This document shows, one piece after another, positions 8,585-18,033 of a stretch of DNA of 64,000 nt. A program made the translations under genes and the position numbers. Under the pieces are notes generated by a model. That model searched no databases. It had not been told where the DNA came from and saw only the letters and a list, made by a program, of their open reading frames with translations. Location of the stretch: the NCBI GenBank assembly GCA_040219575.1, contig JAVJSD010000101.1:138221-202220 (forward strand). The letters run 5' to 3'. How positions within the stretch are numbered: position 1 is the stretch's first letter; every line of letters begins with the position of its first letter. The DNA comes from JAVJSD01 sp040219575. Its GTDB lineage: Bacteria > Planctomycetota > Planctomycetia > Pirellulales > Pirellulaceae.

Positions 8585-9496
8585 TCAGACGCCGGCTTCC
8601 TCTTCCGCCTTTTCGCGTGGGTCTTTCAGCCCATCGGCCAACTTGCCGAGCGCTTCGGTCTCGATCTGGCGGACCCGTTCGCGAGTAAGCCCGAGTTCTT
8701 CGCCGATCTCTTTCAGCGTGTGCGGCTGGGCGCCTTCCAGACCGAAGCGGAGCCGCAGCACGGTGGCTTCGCGGGGTTCGAGCGTGTCGAGCAGCCGCAT
8801 CACATGGCCCAGCACGTCGTGTTCGACGAGCTCCTCGTCGGGACTCTTCATCCGCTCGTCCATCACCATTTCGCCGAGCGACCAGCCGGCTTCGGACTGA
8901 TCGGTTTGCGGTGTGGAATTGTAGATGCGAATGGCCTTCTTGATGATCGGCAGCTTCTTCTTTTGCAGACCGAGCACGCGGGCGATCTCTTCCGGCGTGG
9001 CCGTGCGGCCGAGTTCCTCGGTGAGGCGGGCGCTGGCGCGGCGCCACTTCGAGAGCAGTTCGACCATGTAGGCGGGAATGCGGATCGTCTTGGCGGAGTT
9101 GATCAGAGCCCGCTTGATCGACTGCTTGATCCAGTAGCTGGCGTAAGTGCTGAACCGCGTGCCGACCGACGGATCGAATCCCTCCACGGCGCGCAGCAGC
9201 CCCAGGTTGCCTTCTTCGATCAGATCCTGCAGGCCCAGCCCCTTGCCGGTGTAGCCGCGGGCGATGTTCACCACCAACCGCAGATTGGCGCGGACCATCC
9301 GGTCGCGGGCGCGGACGTCGCCGTCGGCGATCGAGCGGGCCAGCTCTTGTTCTTCCTGGGCCGAGAGCAGGGCGGTCTCGTTGATCTCGCGGAGGTAGGT
9401 CTCCAACGGCGTCTGGAGCGACGAACTGGAATCGAGCGATGTCGATTGTTGGTCGAGTTCCAGGCGCGATTTGGAGGATCGTCGAGTCGATGGCAT
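8585..9496 (-). CDS. Sigma-70 family RNA polymerase sigma factor (primary-like/group 2)
   Basis: The 303-residue protein contains region 1.2 (TPLETYLREINETALLSAQEE), region 2 with the core-binding and -10 recognition helices (NLRLVVNIARGYTGKGLGLQ, DLIEEGNLGLLRAVEGFD, TRFSTYASYWIKQSIKRAL), region 3 (IRIPAYMVELLSKWRRA) and region 4 with the -35 helix-turn-helix (TLKEIGEELGLTRERVRQIE). It lacks region 1.1 and the non-conserved insert of RpoD, and at about 300 residues resembles group 2 factors such as RpoS/SigB-like planctomycete sigmas. The N-terminal Ser/Gln-rich 25 residues are a short tail. Confidence 0.93.
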   Translation of the reverse strand: MPSTRRSSKSRLELDQQSTSLDSSSSLQTPLETYLREINETALLSAQEEQELARSIADGDVRARDRMVRANLRLVVNIARGYTGKGLGLQDLIEEGNLGLLRAVEGFDPSVGTRFSTYASYWIKQSIKRALINSAKTIRIPAYMVELLSKWRRASARLTEELGRTATPEEIARVLGLQKKKLPIIKKAIRIYNSTPQTDQSEAGWSLGEMVMDERMKSPDEELVEHDVLGHVMRLLDTLEPREATVLRLRFGLEGAQPHTLKEIGEELGLTRERVRQIETEALGKLADGLKDPREKAEEEAGV

Positions 9497-9972
9497 GGCT
9501 TGTCGTCTCTGGCGGAAGGCGGCGGACCCGGTTCCCTTCCCGGCCGTGCGGATAAACTACAGTCGCTGGTCCTTGGTGTGGACACACACAACATCGACGG
9601 ACCTTCGCTGCGTTCTACAGACTTGCGGCGGGTCGACGAGGTGCATGGCCTGTGCACGACTTGCCGACGGTAGCGGAAACGCCGGAAGCCGCGGCCGCCG
9701 CGCCGCAGGCGAAGTGGAATTTCCGGGCGGCGCCGGTTGGACGAGCTGCCTGGTGGTCGGATTGCGCGAGTGATGCGTGGTGGACGCGATTTTCCGTGAG
9801 ATCCGGCGTCCGAAGCCGGGCGTTCGCTCCCCGGCCTGGTTCTTGCTACGCTGGGTTTCGCGTTGGATTCGCCGATTCGGCCGACACGGTCGCGTCCGCT
9901 ATCGGCCGCGCTGCTCCGACCGCGGATGCTGATTGTGAGGCTGGTCGGTGGGCCCTCTCCCGGGAGTTCGCG
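9497..9972. other. Divergent intergenic region, no recognised feature
   Basis: It separates the sigma factor (minus) from the metallohydrolase (plus). The plus-strand frame of the hydrolase is open from about 9652, but the translated extension is low complexity and has no domain, whereas ATG 9973 begins a signal peptide. No confident promoter or hairpin was seen. Confidence 0.4.
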
Positions 9973-11586
9973 ATGAGAAAGACTTCGATGACGGCCGCGC
10001 TGCCTCTGGCGCTGCTGATGGTTGCGCTGGCGGCGGGCCAGGAGGCGACGCTGCGTGGACGAATTGTTGACTCCCGCACGCAAACGCCGTTGGCGGCGCG
10101 GCTGTATGTGCAGAGCGACGACGGAACATGGTATTTCGCCAAGTCGAGCTCCTCGGAGGGCGCGGCCGTCGCCTACGACAAGATGCGCGGCGAGAGCATC
10201 GAACGGCACACCGCTGTGTCGGCCCATCCGTTCCAAGTCGACCTGCCGAGCGGGAAGTACACGCTGACCGTCGAACGCGGCAAGGAGTATCTTCCCGAAG
10301 TGCGCGAGGTCGAGATCGGCGACAAGCCGGTCGACGTCACGATTCCCCTGCGCCGCTGGATCTCGATGTCGGCCTTGGGTTGGTACTCCGGCGAGACGCA
10401 CGTCCATCGGCAGGTGAGCGAACTGCCCACCGCGATGTCGGCCGACGACCTGAACGTCGCCCTGCCGCTGACCTACTGGGTGACACAGGCGTTCACGCCC
10501 CCCACGTCGGGCGACAAGAATTCGCCGCCCGCCAAGGCCGAGTTGATTCACATCGACCCGACGCACGTGATCTACCCGATGAACACCGAATACGAAATCT
10601 TCACGGTCGACGGAAAGCGGCACACGCTGGGAGCCATTTTCGCCCTGGGACACAAACGCGTGCTCGACCGCGGCGCTCCACCGATCGGACCGATCGCGCG
10701 GCAGGTGCACGACGAGGGAGGCCTGTTGGAGCTCGACAAGCACGCCTGGCCGTGGTCGATGATGCTCGTGGCGACGGCCGAGGTCGATCTGTACGAGTTG
10801 ACCAACAACCACCTCTGGCGGACGGATTTCCATTTCCGCCATTTCAACGAACAGTACGCGGCGCCGCAGATGAACGTCGAGATCGACGAAAACGGGATGA
10901 CGGAGCGCGGCTGGATCGACTTCACCTTCAACAACTACTACACCCTGCTCAACTGCGGTTTCCGCCTGCGGCCGACGGCCGGCACCGCGTCGGGGGTGCA
11001 CCCCGTGCCGTTGGGCTTCGGCCGCGTGTACGTTTACACGGGCGACGACTTCTCTTACGAGGCCTGGATGAAGGGACTCGACGCGGGCCGCAGCTTCGTG
11101 ACCACGGGACCGCTGCTCGACGTACGGCTCAACGGGCGACTGCCGGGCGAGACCTTCATGCAACCGGGCGAATCGCGCGACTACAAGTTCACCGGCCTGG
11201 CTTACAGCGAGCGGCCGTTGTCGAAAATTGAGATCGTCGCCGAGGGTCGCGTGTTGCGAACGCTCGAGCCGGCCAACATGCCGCGGGAGTCGGGCGGCTA
11301 TGAAAGCGCCGTCGAGGCGACGATTCCTGTCGGCAGTTCGACATGGTTCTGCCTTCGCTGCTGGGCGCCGACCGCCGAGGGGCGTCCCCGATTCGCCCAC
11401 ACCGCGCCCTGGCACGTGGACGTCGCCGACCGGCCGCTCCGCGCTCGACCCGAGGAGATCGAATACCTGATCCGCCGCAACCAGGACGAACTCGAGCGGC
11501 ACGAGGGCGTGTTGCCGAAGGCGGCGCTCGACGAGTACCGCCGCGCCATCGAGAAATATCGCCAAGCCGCCAAGGCGGTCGAATAG
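9973..11586 (+). CDS. Secreted CehA/McbA-type metallohydrolase
   Basis: The 537-residue product begins with a signal peptide (MRKTSMTAALPLALLMVALA, about 1-24), then a carboxypeptidase-regulatory-like beta domain (about 27-125: LRGRIVDSRTQTPLAARLYV). A PHP-like domain starts at LGWYSGETHVHRQ, whose His-x-His is the first metal-binding motif of the CehA/McbA family (carbaryl hydrolase precedent). Later conserved blocks include HIDPTHVIYPMNTEYE and GGLLELDKHAWPW. The substrate is unknown; esters or phosphoesters of extracellular material are plausible. GGGAG lies 6 nt upstream of ATG 9973. The next gene, an EEP nuclease, starts 51 nt after the stop, so the two may be co-transcribed as exported hydrolases. 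Confidence 0.82.
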   Translation: MRKTSMTAALPLALLMVALAAGQEATLRGRIVDSRTQTPLAARLYVQSDDGTWYFAKSSSSEGAAVAYDKMRGESIERHTAVSAHPFQVDLPSGKYTLTVERGKEYLPEVREVEIGDKPVDVTIPLRRWISMSALGWYSGETHVHRQVSELPTAMSADDLNVALPLTYWVTQAFTPPTSGDKNSPPAKAELIHIDPTHVIYPMNTEYEIFTVDGKRHTLGAIFALGHKRVLDRGAPPIGPIARQVHDEGGLLELDKHAWPWSMMLVATAEVDLYELTNNHLWRTDFHFRHFNEQYAAPQMNVEIDENGMTERGWIDFTFNNYYTLLNCGFRLRPTAGTASGVHPVPLGFGRVYVYTGDDFSYEAWMKGLDAGRSFVTTGPLLDVRLNGRLPGETFMQPGESRDYKFTGLAYSERPLSKIEIVAEGRVLRTLEPANMPRESGGYESAVEATIPVGSSTWFCLRCWAPTAEGRPRFAHTAPWHVDVADRPLRARPEEIEYLIRRNQDELERHEGVLPKAALDEYRRAIEKYRQAAKAVE

Positions 11587-11637
11587 CCGCATCTCTCCAT
11601 TTCACTCTCCACTCTACACTCTCAACAAGCGAACCCC

Positions 11638-12618
11638 ATGAAATCGTTCACGTTTCTCGTCAATGTCGCCGGGGTCATGTTGTTCGTCGTGTTCGCCTGC
11701 TCTTGCGCGCCGGGCGCCGAGCCGACCAGCATGGCGGCCGGCGAGCGCGTAACGATCGGCACCTGGAATCTGGAGTGGCTGTTCGACGACAACCGCAACG
11801 ACAACGAAAGCGATCTCGCCAAGGAGATGAGCGCCGAAAACCGCGCGGCGTACGAACTCCGCGTGCGGCGGATGGCCGACGTGATCGCCCAGATCAAGCC
11901 GACGGTGATGGCCCTGCAGGAAGTGGAGAGTGAAAAGGTCGTCGCCGACCTGGCGACCGCGCTACGGGTGCATCACGAACTGAAGTACAAGGTCGGGTTC
12001 GTGCAGGGAACCGACAGTTTCACCGAGCAGGACGTGGCGTTCTTGATCGAGGATCGTCCCGGCGAGATGGAGATCTCACGCATCGACGCCCGCGCCGAAG
12101 GACTCACGGACCGCGGCCGCTATAAAGTCCCCTCGAAACACGCCGTGCTGACGTTCACGCGATCCGTCGGCGGCGAGACGCAGCGCATGGTGATCGTGAC
12201 GGCTCATCTCAAAGCGGGCGCGAACGACAGCGACGAAGCGCAGCGCACAAGCCAGTCCCGCGCGCTCAACGCTTACGTCTCGCGGCGGATGCGCGAGGGG
12301 AGCGAAGTGGTCGTGCTCGGCGATTTCAACGCCGGCAAGGCGTTCAGCCAAACGTCGCGGCGCGATGCGATGGGCGTGCTCGTCGGGATGGAGACCAACG
12401 CGACCGACGACGACCTGATCGATTTGAACCTCCGCCTGCCCGCGACGTTTCGCAGGACGCACTCCACCGGCCGCGAGTTGGACCGCATCGTCGTCAGCCC
12501 GAATCTGCTCGACGACCGGGGCTTGGTGCTGGAGCGCGTGTTCAATCACCGCAACGACACGCCGCGCGGCCTCAGCGACCACTTCCCGCTGACAGCGCGA
12601 TTCCAAATGCGCCCTTGA
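11638..12618 (+). CDS. Exported endonuclease/exonuclease/phosphatase (EEP) family protein
   Basis: The 326-residue protein has a hydrophobic N-terminus ending in cysteines (VVFACSCAPGAE), so it is either a lipoprotein or secreted. The EEP (DNase I-like) fold is clear: IGTWNLEWLFDDNRND (Asn), ALQEVES (metal-binding Glu), VIVTAHLKAG, VVLGDFNAGK (Asp-x-Asn) and the terminal GLSDHFPL (Asp-His catalytic pair). The family cleaves phosphodiesters of nucleic acids, inositol phosphates or sphingomyelin; the substrate cannot be told here. An extracellular nuclease used to scavenge phosphate or DNA is a reasonable inference. It follows the CehA-type hydrolase. Confidence 0.88.
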   Translation: MKSFTFLVNVAGVMLFVVFACSCAPGAEPTSMAAGERVTIGTWNLEWLFDDNRNDNESDLAKEMSAENRAAYELRVRRMADVIAQIKPTVMALQEVESEKVVADLATALRVHHELKYKVGFVQGTDSFTEQDVAFLIEDRPGEMEISRIDARAEGLTDRGRYKVPSKHAVLTFTRSVGGETQRMVIVTAHLKAGANDSDEAQRTSQSRALNAYVSRRMREGSEVVVLGDFNAGKAFSQTSRRDAMGVLVGMETNATDDDLIDLNLRLPATFRRTHSTGRELDRIVVSPNLLDDRGLVLERVFNHRNDTPRGLSDHFPLTARFQMRP

Positions 12619-13118
12619 AGGCTGTGTTCAACTCCGAAACGGAAGCAGCGCAAGGTCGTGAGACGTCGAGAGACGGCCGACGGAAACCTGTAGCGGAAGT
12701 CGTGAGACTTCCGAAGAGAAACCACGTAGCGCAAGGTCGTGAGACGTCGTGAGACTTCCGAGGGCATTGAAATAGAGGAACTCTCACAAGGTCCGCGACA
12801 AGCACCGCGGCGTCGCTCGGCCCCCGCCCGCAGGTCGGCGATTCGGATTTGGCGGCATGCCCGCTAGATCGAGCAAGATTCGCAGAATCGGCTAGAGAGT
12901 TGGCTCCGGGCGCGCCGATACTATCGGTACCGACAATCGACGGGAGGGCGGGACAATGACTGTCCCGTTTCAGGATAGAGGTCATGGCACACCGACGGAC
13001 CGGAAGTGCCATGACCTTTTTTATTGCGTCGGCCGCAGGGGTTGAAGCGGATCGCAAGTGAACGCTTTGAGGCCAACCGCCGCGCCGCTAGGGCGTTCGC
13101 TGGCTGTTCGACGGCCGC
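12619..13118. repeat. Intergenic cluster of GTAG-led hairpins, family B
   Basis: A clean copy GTAGCGGAAGTCGTGAGACT (12690-12713) forms a GGAAGTC/GACTTCC stem with a GTGA loop. Rearranged copies flank it: GCGCAAGGTCGTGAGACGTC at about 12648 and again at about 12730, the latter led by GTAG (12726) and fused to GTGAGACTTCCG. The rest (12770-12950) has no gene. A terminator-like element follows at 12979. Confidence 0.65.
12953..13022 (+). terminator. Two hairpins ending in a strong terminator; possible small RNA 3' end
   Basis: The hairpin CGGGACA-ATGAC-TGTCCCG lies at about 12953-12968. It is followed by an 11-bp perfect stem (AGGTCATGGCA, 12979-12989, with TGCCATGACCT, 13007-13017) and a run of six T. 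It faces the plus strand, 360 nt after the nearest plus-strand stop codon (12618) and beyond the repeat cluster. It may end the EEP transcript or belong to an independent small RNA. Confidence 0.7.
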
Positions 13119-13517
13119 TTAGTAGCGACCGCCGCCGCCGCCTCCACCGCGACGCCCGCCGCCACCGCCGCCGCCTCCATATCCGCCGCCTCCGCCGCCG
13201 TATCCACCTCCACCACCGCCGCCATAACCGCCGCCGCCGCCGCCTCGGCGTCCTCCACCCCCGCGATCTTCCCGCGGTCGGGCTTCATTGACGGTCAACG
13301 TGCGGCCATCGTGCTCGGTTCCGTTGAGTCCGTCGATAGCGGCCTGGGCCTCGTCGTCGGAGCTCATCTCCACAAAGCCGAAGCCCTTGCTGCGACCGGT
13401 TTCACGATCCGAAATCACTTGCGCGCTGGCGACCGTGCCGAATCCCGAGAACAAGTCTTCCAATTGTGAGCTCGTCACGTTGAAGCTCAAATTGCCGCAA
13501 TACAGTTTCTTTCCCAC
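13119..13517 (-). CDS. Glycine-rich RRM RNA-binding protein
   Basis: The 132-residue protein has one RNA recognition motif (residues about 3-80) with RNP2 (KLYCGNL) and RNP1 (KGFGFVEM), then an Arg-Glu-Asp linker and a tail made almost only of Gly, Arg and Tyr (GGGGYGGGGG repeats, about 88-132). It matches the cyanobacterial and planctomycete Rbp type of small cold-responsive RNA-binding proteins. The start is GTG 13517 (VGKKLYCGNL). The tail is encoded by GCC/GCCTCC-like repeats prone to length change. It probably binds single-stranded RNA in the cytoplasm; cold induction is family precedent, not shown here. Confidence 0.92.
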   Translation of the reverse strand: MGKKLYCGNLSFNVTSSQLEDLFSGFGTVASAQVISDRETGRSKGFGFVEMSSDDEAQAAIDGLNGTEHDGRTLTVNEARPREDRGGGGRRGGGGGGYGGGGGGGYGGGGGGYGGGGGGGGRRGGGGGGGRY

Positions 13518-13816
13518 CGAACAATCTCCCGATTAAACTGAGGCAACTCGCGGGCCATGCGACCGCGCTGGTGAACGTGGGGCCGAATCATCGACCCCCG
13601 GGTGGGACGGGCGAAAGTGTATCCGAGGCACCTTGATTCCGGGAGTCGGTATCGCCTTTGCGCTCCACAACCATCCACGCTCACTATACGAAACTTGCCG
13701 CGGATAGTACAGCCTTGACGGGGGGAAACGCCGCCGCCTGCGGACGTCGTGCGGGTTCGAGACGCGCCTCGCTGCGGGCCGCCCACGAAGCGAACGCCTC
13801 CCTTTCTCCGAGCAAC

Positions 13817-14641
13817 TCAGGCGTCGGCGGCGTCGGCGTCGGCATTGTCGGTTGAAGGCGACGCCGAAGCGTAGGGCACGCTGGCCGGCAGCGTCAGCCC
13901 TCCCGAAAGCAGCATCTTCCAGACCTCGGCCGCTTTCCAATCGGTCAGCGTCACCTGCTCGCGAGGGAAGATGAGCGTGTAGCCCGAGGGCGGAAACACG
14001 CCGATGGGAATGTAGACGCAGGCCAGTTTCCGGCCGGCGTCGTTCTCCGACTCGCCCATCAGGTAGCCGGCCATGCGGGCGTCTTGATGCGGGAAGGGCA
14101 CCAGCACGACCGTGTCGATCGCCTTCAGGCCGTTGGGTCCCTGCATCGCTCCCGAGACGTCGCGAATCGCCTGGTAGATCGTGGAAACACCGGGAATATG
14201 CTGAAACAGCCAATCGATCCAGTGATTGATCCGCGTCTGGAAGAGATACCCCATCAGGTACAGAAACAGCACCACCGCCAACAGGGTCACCGGCGGGCCG
14301 GCGTAGGTCTCCACCAGGCTCCAGAATTCCTGCCACTCCTCGGTTTGGAAGCCGTTCGGCACGATCCGCGCGACGATCCACATCGCCAGGTGGGCCAGCG
14401 GGCCGATCACCCAGTTGCTGACCAGCAAATACACCTGGTAGATGACAAACCCCGTGATCACCAGCGGCAGTATGAACAACACGCCGCCGATCACACGGCG
14501 GAGCAAGCGCTGAATGGGCGAGGGCGGGGATTCGAGATGCGGCGGCCGCTCCAGTTCGGGCGAAGAAGACGCGCTGGCGGAGTCCTGCATGCTGGTTGTT
14601 TCAAGAGGAGAGACGGGGACCGACTTAGCGAGGCGCTTCAC
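13817..14641 (-). CDS. DUF502 family membrane protein
   Basis: The 274-residue protein has two transmembrane segments (about residues 51-73 and 116-133) with the DUF502 signature around them (PLVITGFVIYQVY, PGVSTIYQAIRDV) and the family's later FPREQVTLTDWKAAEVWK block. Function unknown; DUF502 proteins are inner-membrane proteins. GTG 14641 overlaps the end of the upstream adaptor gene by 17 nt, suggesting translational coupling; an internal ATG at 14590 is an alternative. The last 15 residues are Ala/Asp-rich. It is the third gene of the GAF-HlyD / HlyD / DUF502 operon. Confidence 0.85.
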   Translation of the reverse strand: MKRLAKSVPVSPLETTSMQDSASASSSPELERPPHLESPPSPIQRLLRRVIGGVLFILPLVITGFVIYQVYLLVSNWVIGPLAHLAMWIVARIVPNGFQTEEWQEFWSLVETYAGPPVTLLAVVLFLYLMGYLFQTRINHWIDWLFQHIPGVSTIYQAIRDVSGAMQGPNGLKAIDTVVLVPFPHQDARMAGYLMGESENDAGRKLACVYIPIGVFPPSGYTLIFPREQVTLTDWKAAEVWKMLLSGGLTLPASVPYASASPSTDNADADAADA

Positions 14642-15602
14642 CCAGGCCGTCGTCGGGGAAAGCGGCCGCGCCGGACGACTCGGGCTTCTCGACGGCCTCC
14701 GCGGGTTTTGAATCCGCAGGCAGAACCTGCATGTGCGCCCGCAGGCCGGGACTCAACAGATGATCGCGGTTTTCGATCTCGGCCCACACTCGCACCTGGC
14801 CGTTGAAGGGATCGATCTCCGGGCTGACGAACACCAGCCGGCCGGCGAACGACGTTTCTCCACGGCCGGGCAGTTCGACCAACAGACGCACCGGCCGATC
14901 GGTCAGGTCGCCCGTGATCATCCGCGCGTCGACGAACGCCTCGGCGCGAAGCGGGTTGATCCGCACGACGCGGAGCACCGGCTCGCCCGGCTCGACCCAT
15001 TCTCCCGGGCGCCGGTAAACCTTCACCAGCACGCCGTCCAACGGCGACACGATGCGTCGGCGTTCGACGTTTCGCTGCGCCAACTCCAAATCGTTCGCCG
15101 CCACCAGCGCCAAGTGTCCCGCCGTCTTGAACTGGTGTTCGGCCTGTTCGACCTCCAGCTCGCTCTTTTCCGTTCGCAGCCGCCGCTCGTCGAGCTCCGA
15201 TTGAGAGATCGTCTTGCTGAAGCGGTCGCGCGTCTCGTCGGCCCGCTTCAGTTCGACTTGCGCCACCTCGTACGTCTTGCGGGCGACGCGCACCAGCACG
15301 TCGTTGTCGGCCAGCCGCTTCGCCTCGGCCGCCTCGAGCGCGGCCCGTTGGAGATCGATGCGGGCTTCGGTATCGTCGATCTGCGCGAGTTGGAGTCCCT
15401 GCGACACGATTTGCCCCTCACGGACGTTGATCTTGGCCAGCACGCCCGCCTCCCGCGCGGGGACCTCCACCTGCTCGACCAGCGTCAACAGCACGGAGTC
15501 GACGAGAAACGGTTGCTCGGCGTCGGCGCGAGCGGGCGTCTCGACCAGCGTCGGGTCGCCGGTGAGGGCCGCGGCGACGAGCAGCAAAGCGAAAGGCGAC
15601 AT
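14625..15602 (-). CDS. HlyD-family periplasmic adaptor
   Basis: From ATG 15602 the product has 325 residues and begins with an Ala/Leu-rich signal peptide (MSPFALLLVAAALTGD). It shows the membrane-fusion-protein order: N-terminal lipoyl half (VEVPAREAGVLAKINVREGQ), long coiled-coil hairpin (about residues 70-165, EAKRLADNDVLVRVA ... QAEHQF), second lipoyl half (IVSPLDGVLVKVYRRPGEWV) and a beta-barrel (GQVRVWAEIEN). It would bridge an inner-membrane transporter and a TolC-like outer-membrane channel. The frame is open up to 15752, but the extension lacks a signal sequence. The neighbours supply a second HlyD-like protein and, divergently, the TolC-like protein. Confidence 0.88.
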   Translation of the reverse strand: MSPFALLLVAAALTGDPTLVETPARADAEQPFLVDSVLLTLVEQVEVPAREAGVLAKINVREGQIVSQGLQLAQIDDTEARIDLQRAALEAAEAKRLADNDVLVRVARKTYEVAQVELKRADETRDRFSKTISQSELDERRLRTEKSELEVEQAEHQFKTAGHLALVAANDLELAQRNVERRRIVSPLDGVLVKVYRRPGEWVEPGEPVLRVVRINPLRAEAFVDARMITGDLTDRPVRLLVELPGRGETSFAGRLVFVSPEIDPFNGQVRVWAEIENRDHLLSPGLRAHMQVLPADSKPAEAVEKPESSGAAAFPDDGLGEAPR

Positions 15603-15676
15603 GGCAGGGCTCCCTGGTGCGTTGTGTTGGATGACTCGTTGAGTTTCAGCCGCGTTTCGGCGGCGTTGTTCGATCG

Positions 15677-17764
15677 TTAGAAAAGGACCCACGTTCGCGC
15701 CGCGTCGATCAGGTCGTGCAGCCAGACGTAGCCGATCGAGCGGGTTCCGCATTGTACGTTGGCGACGACCGTGGTTCCCGGGCGCAGATCGTTATTGCGT
15801 TTCAGCTCCGCCAATTCCTCGGCGTCGAGCTTTACTTTCAGCCGCAAGCTGACCTGCCGCTGGTCGTCGAGTTGCGTGGCGGGCGAAACCTCTTGCACGG
15901 CGCCGCGGTGGGTGACGCCCGGATCCGACTTCAGCTTGAATTCCACCGGCAGTTTGGTTCCGTGCTCCTTCCAGGCCTGCGTGACGTGTCCCGCGTGATG
16001 GTCGGGAACGTACAGGTCGACCAGCCAGTCGCCGTCCACGTCGGCGACCGTCAACAGCGCCTGTCCACGTCGCACGGGCCGCGCGTCGAGCAACTGCGAG
16101 GCGTCCCAAGTCAGAACCTCCCCGGTGATGGGGCTGGTGACTTTCAATTCCTGTTCGCGCTCCCGCAGCACTTCGAGTTGTTTGTCGAGGCCGGACAGTT
16201 GCTCCTTGAGCTCCTCTTCGCGAACGCCGAGTTCCTGCGAACTCGCTTCGCGCTCGGAGGCCGACGCCGAGGCCGAGGCGGCGCGGCGCGTCCACTGCAC
16301 CGTGGCGAGTTGCTTCGCCACCGTCTGGCGCTGCCCTTCGACGCGCGTCTTTTCGTAGCGCAGCTCCGAGTTGTCGAGTTCGACCAACACCTGCCCGCTA
16401 TCGACCAACACCACCGCGTCGCTTTCGGCCGGCGATGCGATGAACAGGCGATCCACGACGCCGTCGCTGGGCGCGAACACCTGGCGGCGGAGCGACGGCT
16501 GCATCTCCCCCCGCGCGCCGATCTGAAGCTCCGCCGGCACGAGGATCATGGCGACGACCGCCAACAACAACACGAGTCCCGCGCCGATCGCGATCGGCGC
16601 CTGCGGCCATCGAGCGAACCAGCCGACGCGCCCCACGGCCCGCATGACCGGCATCAGGGGCAAGGCGTGATAGCTCAGCGAACTGCGCAGCGCCGAGGCG
16701 CTGTGTCGCCCGACGACGCCGGCCAACTTGCGCGGCGTGTCGTCTTCGCGGTGTGCCGAAAACTGCTCGACGATCAGCGCCCCCACCGGTTGCTCGCCGA
16801 GCGCGTCGTGGCCGGCGTCGCCCGCGGCATCGCGAGCCGCATCGTCGCCGGCCGTCAGCGGCAGGATCGCCAGCGTGCGGGCGTGCGACTCGTCGAGGTA
16901 CAGTTGCAGGGCGTTCTCCACCTGCGGCGGAAGTTCCTGCTGGTCGCCGTTGAACCACAGCGGCTCGCCGATGTTCATCACCGTCCGCACGAGTTGTTCG
17001 AGCAGGCGGATGCTGTTCGAGCGCCGCTCGAGGTGATCGACGCCGCTGACCGCCCGGATCCGCAATCCCCGCCCGCGCATCACGGCCACGCTCAATCGAT
17101 CGCAGTCGAGCAGCCGCCGCCCTTCGTTGGCGATGGTGTAGGCCGTCCGATCGAGATCGAGGCTCTCATGCACGCGCTGGCCGAATTGGTCGAGCTGGGC
17201 CCACAGCGCCGCCCGATCGCGCAGTTCGCGCAGCTCCAGATAGCGGTGGAAATCCGAGGCCAACTCCGCCAGCACTTCCACCAACTGCAGATAGCCGCGA
17301 TGCGCCGCGGGCGAGCCGCCGGGGCTTTGGAACACCTCCAGCACGCCTAGGATCTCGTCGTCGGCCCGTAGCGGCGCCGCGACGATCAACAGGTCGGAAG
17401 GGTTGGCCGCCGCGTCGCCGGCGACCAGGCCGCTGTGGGGCGGCACGAGCCGCGCCTCGCGGCCGTTGGCGATCGATGCTAGCAGCTGCAGGTGCGTGCG
17501 ATCGAACTGCTCCTGGCGACCCACGCCGGCCGATGCGGCGGCGATCTGGTACTGCATCCGCAGGCCGCCTTCCGCGCCCCGCAGCCAGACCGCCCCTCCC
17601 TCGGCCGCCAGCGCATGAACCGCCCGATCGAGCAGTTCCGTGTAGAACTGCCGCGCCGAGATGGGAGTCTTCGAGAAGCGGGCGATCTCTTCGACGAGGA
17701 CTTCGATTTCTTCCCAGGTTTGTCCCGTCGAATCGGCGGCCGCGGACGAGGGTTCAGTCGCCAT
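15677..17764 (-). CDS. GAF-domain membrane protein fused to a HlyD-like adaptor
   Basis: The 695-residue protein has two GAF-like domains in its N-terminal half (about residues 25-165 and 200-360; ADDEILGVLEVFQSPGG, QPVGALIVEQFS), one transmembrane segment (about 390-410, GAGLVLLLAVVAMILV) and a HlyD-type C-terminal half (lipoyl segment after RRQVFAPSDGVVDRL, coiled coil about 475-540, second lipoyl half KVTSPITGEVLTWD). This arrangement suggests an adaptor whose cytoplasmic part senses a small ligand and whose periplasmic part joins an efflux or secretion complex. It is the first gene of the operon and is divergent from the TolC-like gene. No ABC or RND pump lies in the window. Confidence 0.85.
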   Translation of the reverse strand: MATEPSSAAADSTGQTWEEIEVLVEEIARFSKTPISARQFYTELLDRAVHALAAEGGAVWLRGAEGGLRMQYQIAAASAGVGRQEQFDRTHLQLLASIANGREARLVPPHSGLVAGDAAANPSDLLIVAAPLRADDEILGVLEVFQSPGGSPAAHRGYLQLVEVLAELASDFHRYLELRELRDRAALWAQLDQFGQRVHESLDLDRTAYTIANEGRRLLDCDRLSVAVMRGRGLRIRAVSGVDHLERRSNSIRLLEQLVRTVMNIGEPLWFNGDQQELPPQVENALQLYLDESHARTLAILPLTAGDDAARDAAGDAGHDALGEQPVGALIVEQFSAHREDDTPRKLAGVVGRHSASALRSSLSYHALPLMPVMRAVGRVGWFARWPQAPIAIGAGLVLLLAVVAMILVPAELQIGARGEMQPSLRRQVFAPSDGVVDRLFIASPAESDAVVLVDSGQVLVELDNSELRYEKTRVEGQRQTVAKQLATVQWTRRAASASASASEREASSQELGVREEELKEQLSGLDKQLEVLREREQELKVTSPITGEVLTWDASQLLDARPVRRGQALLTVADVDGDWLVDLYVPDHHAGHVTQAWKEHGTKLPVEFKLKSDPGVTHRGAVQEVSPATQLDDQRQVSLRLKVKLDAEELAELKRNNDLRPGTTVVANVQCGTRSIGYVWLHDLIDAARTWVLF

Positions 17765-18033
17765 AGCGATTCAGTATAGGCTCGCGAATGCTTGGTTGTC
17801 ACCTTTGCGCAGCTTACTGCGTCGCTTGCCAAGCCTCGCAACTCGGGGCAGTCTGCCGCGTCGGCAAGATGTGCGGATTCTATGAATTGTGCGATTTCTT
17901 TTGATTGTGTCGAAAATTAGGCCGCACAAACGTGCAATCTTGCCGATGAATAACCACCGGAAGCGGGGAGTATCTGCGTTCGCGCAGACGCTTCGCGCCA
18001 GTTGTCGAGAACGCAACCTGATTGGCTGCAAGT

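Noticed and set aside
9268..11592. 774-codon minus-strand frame across the sigma factor and CehA genes
   Set aside because: It lies across the metallohydrolase coding region and part of the sigma-factor gene in a different frame; translation is Arg-rich without domains.
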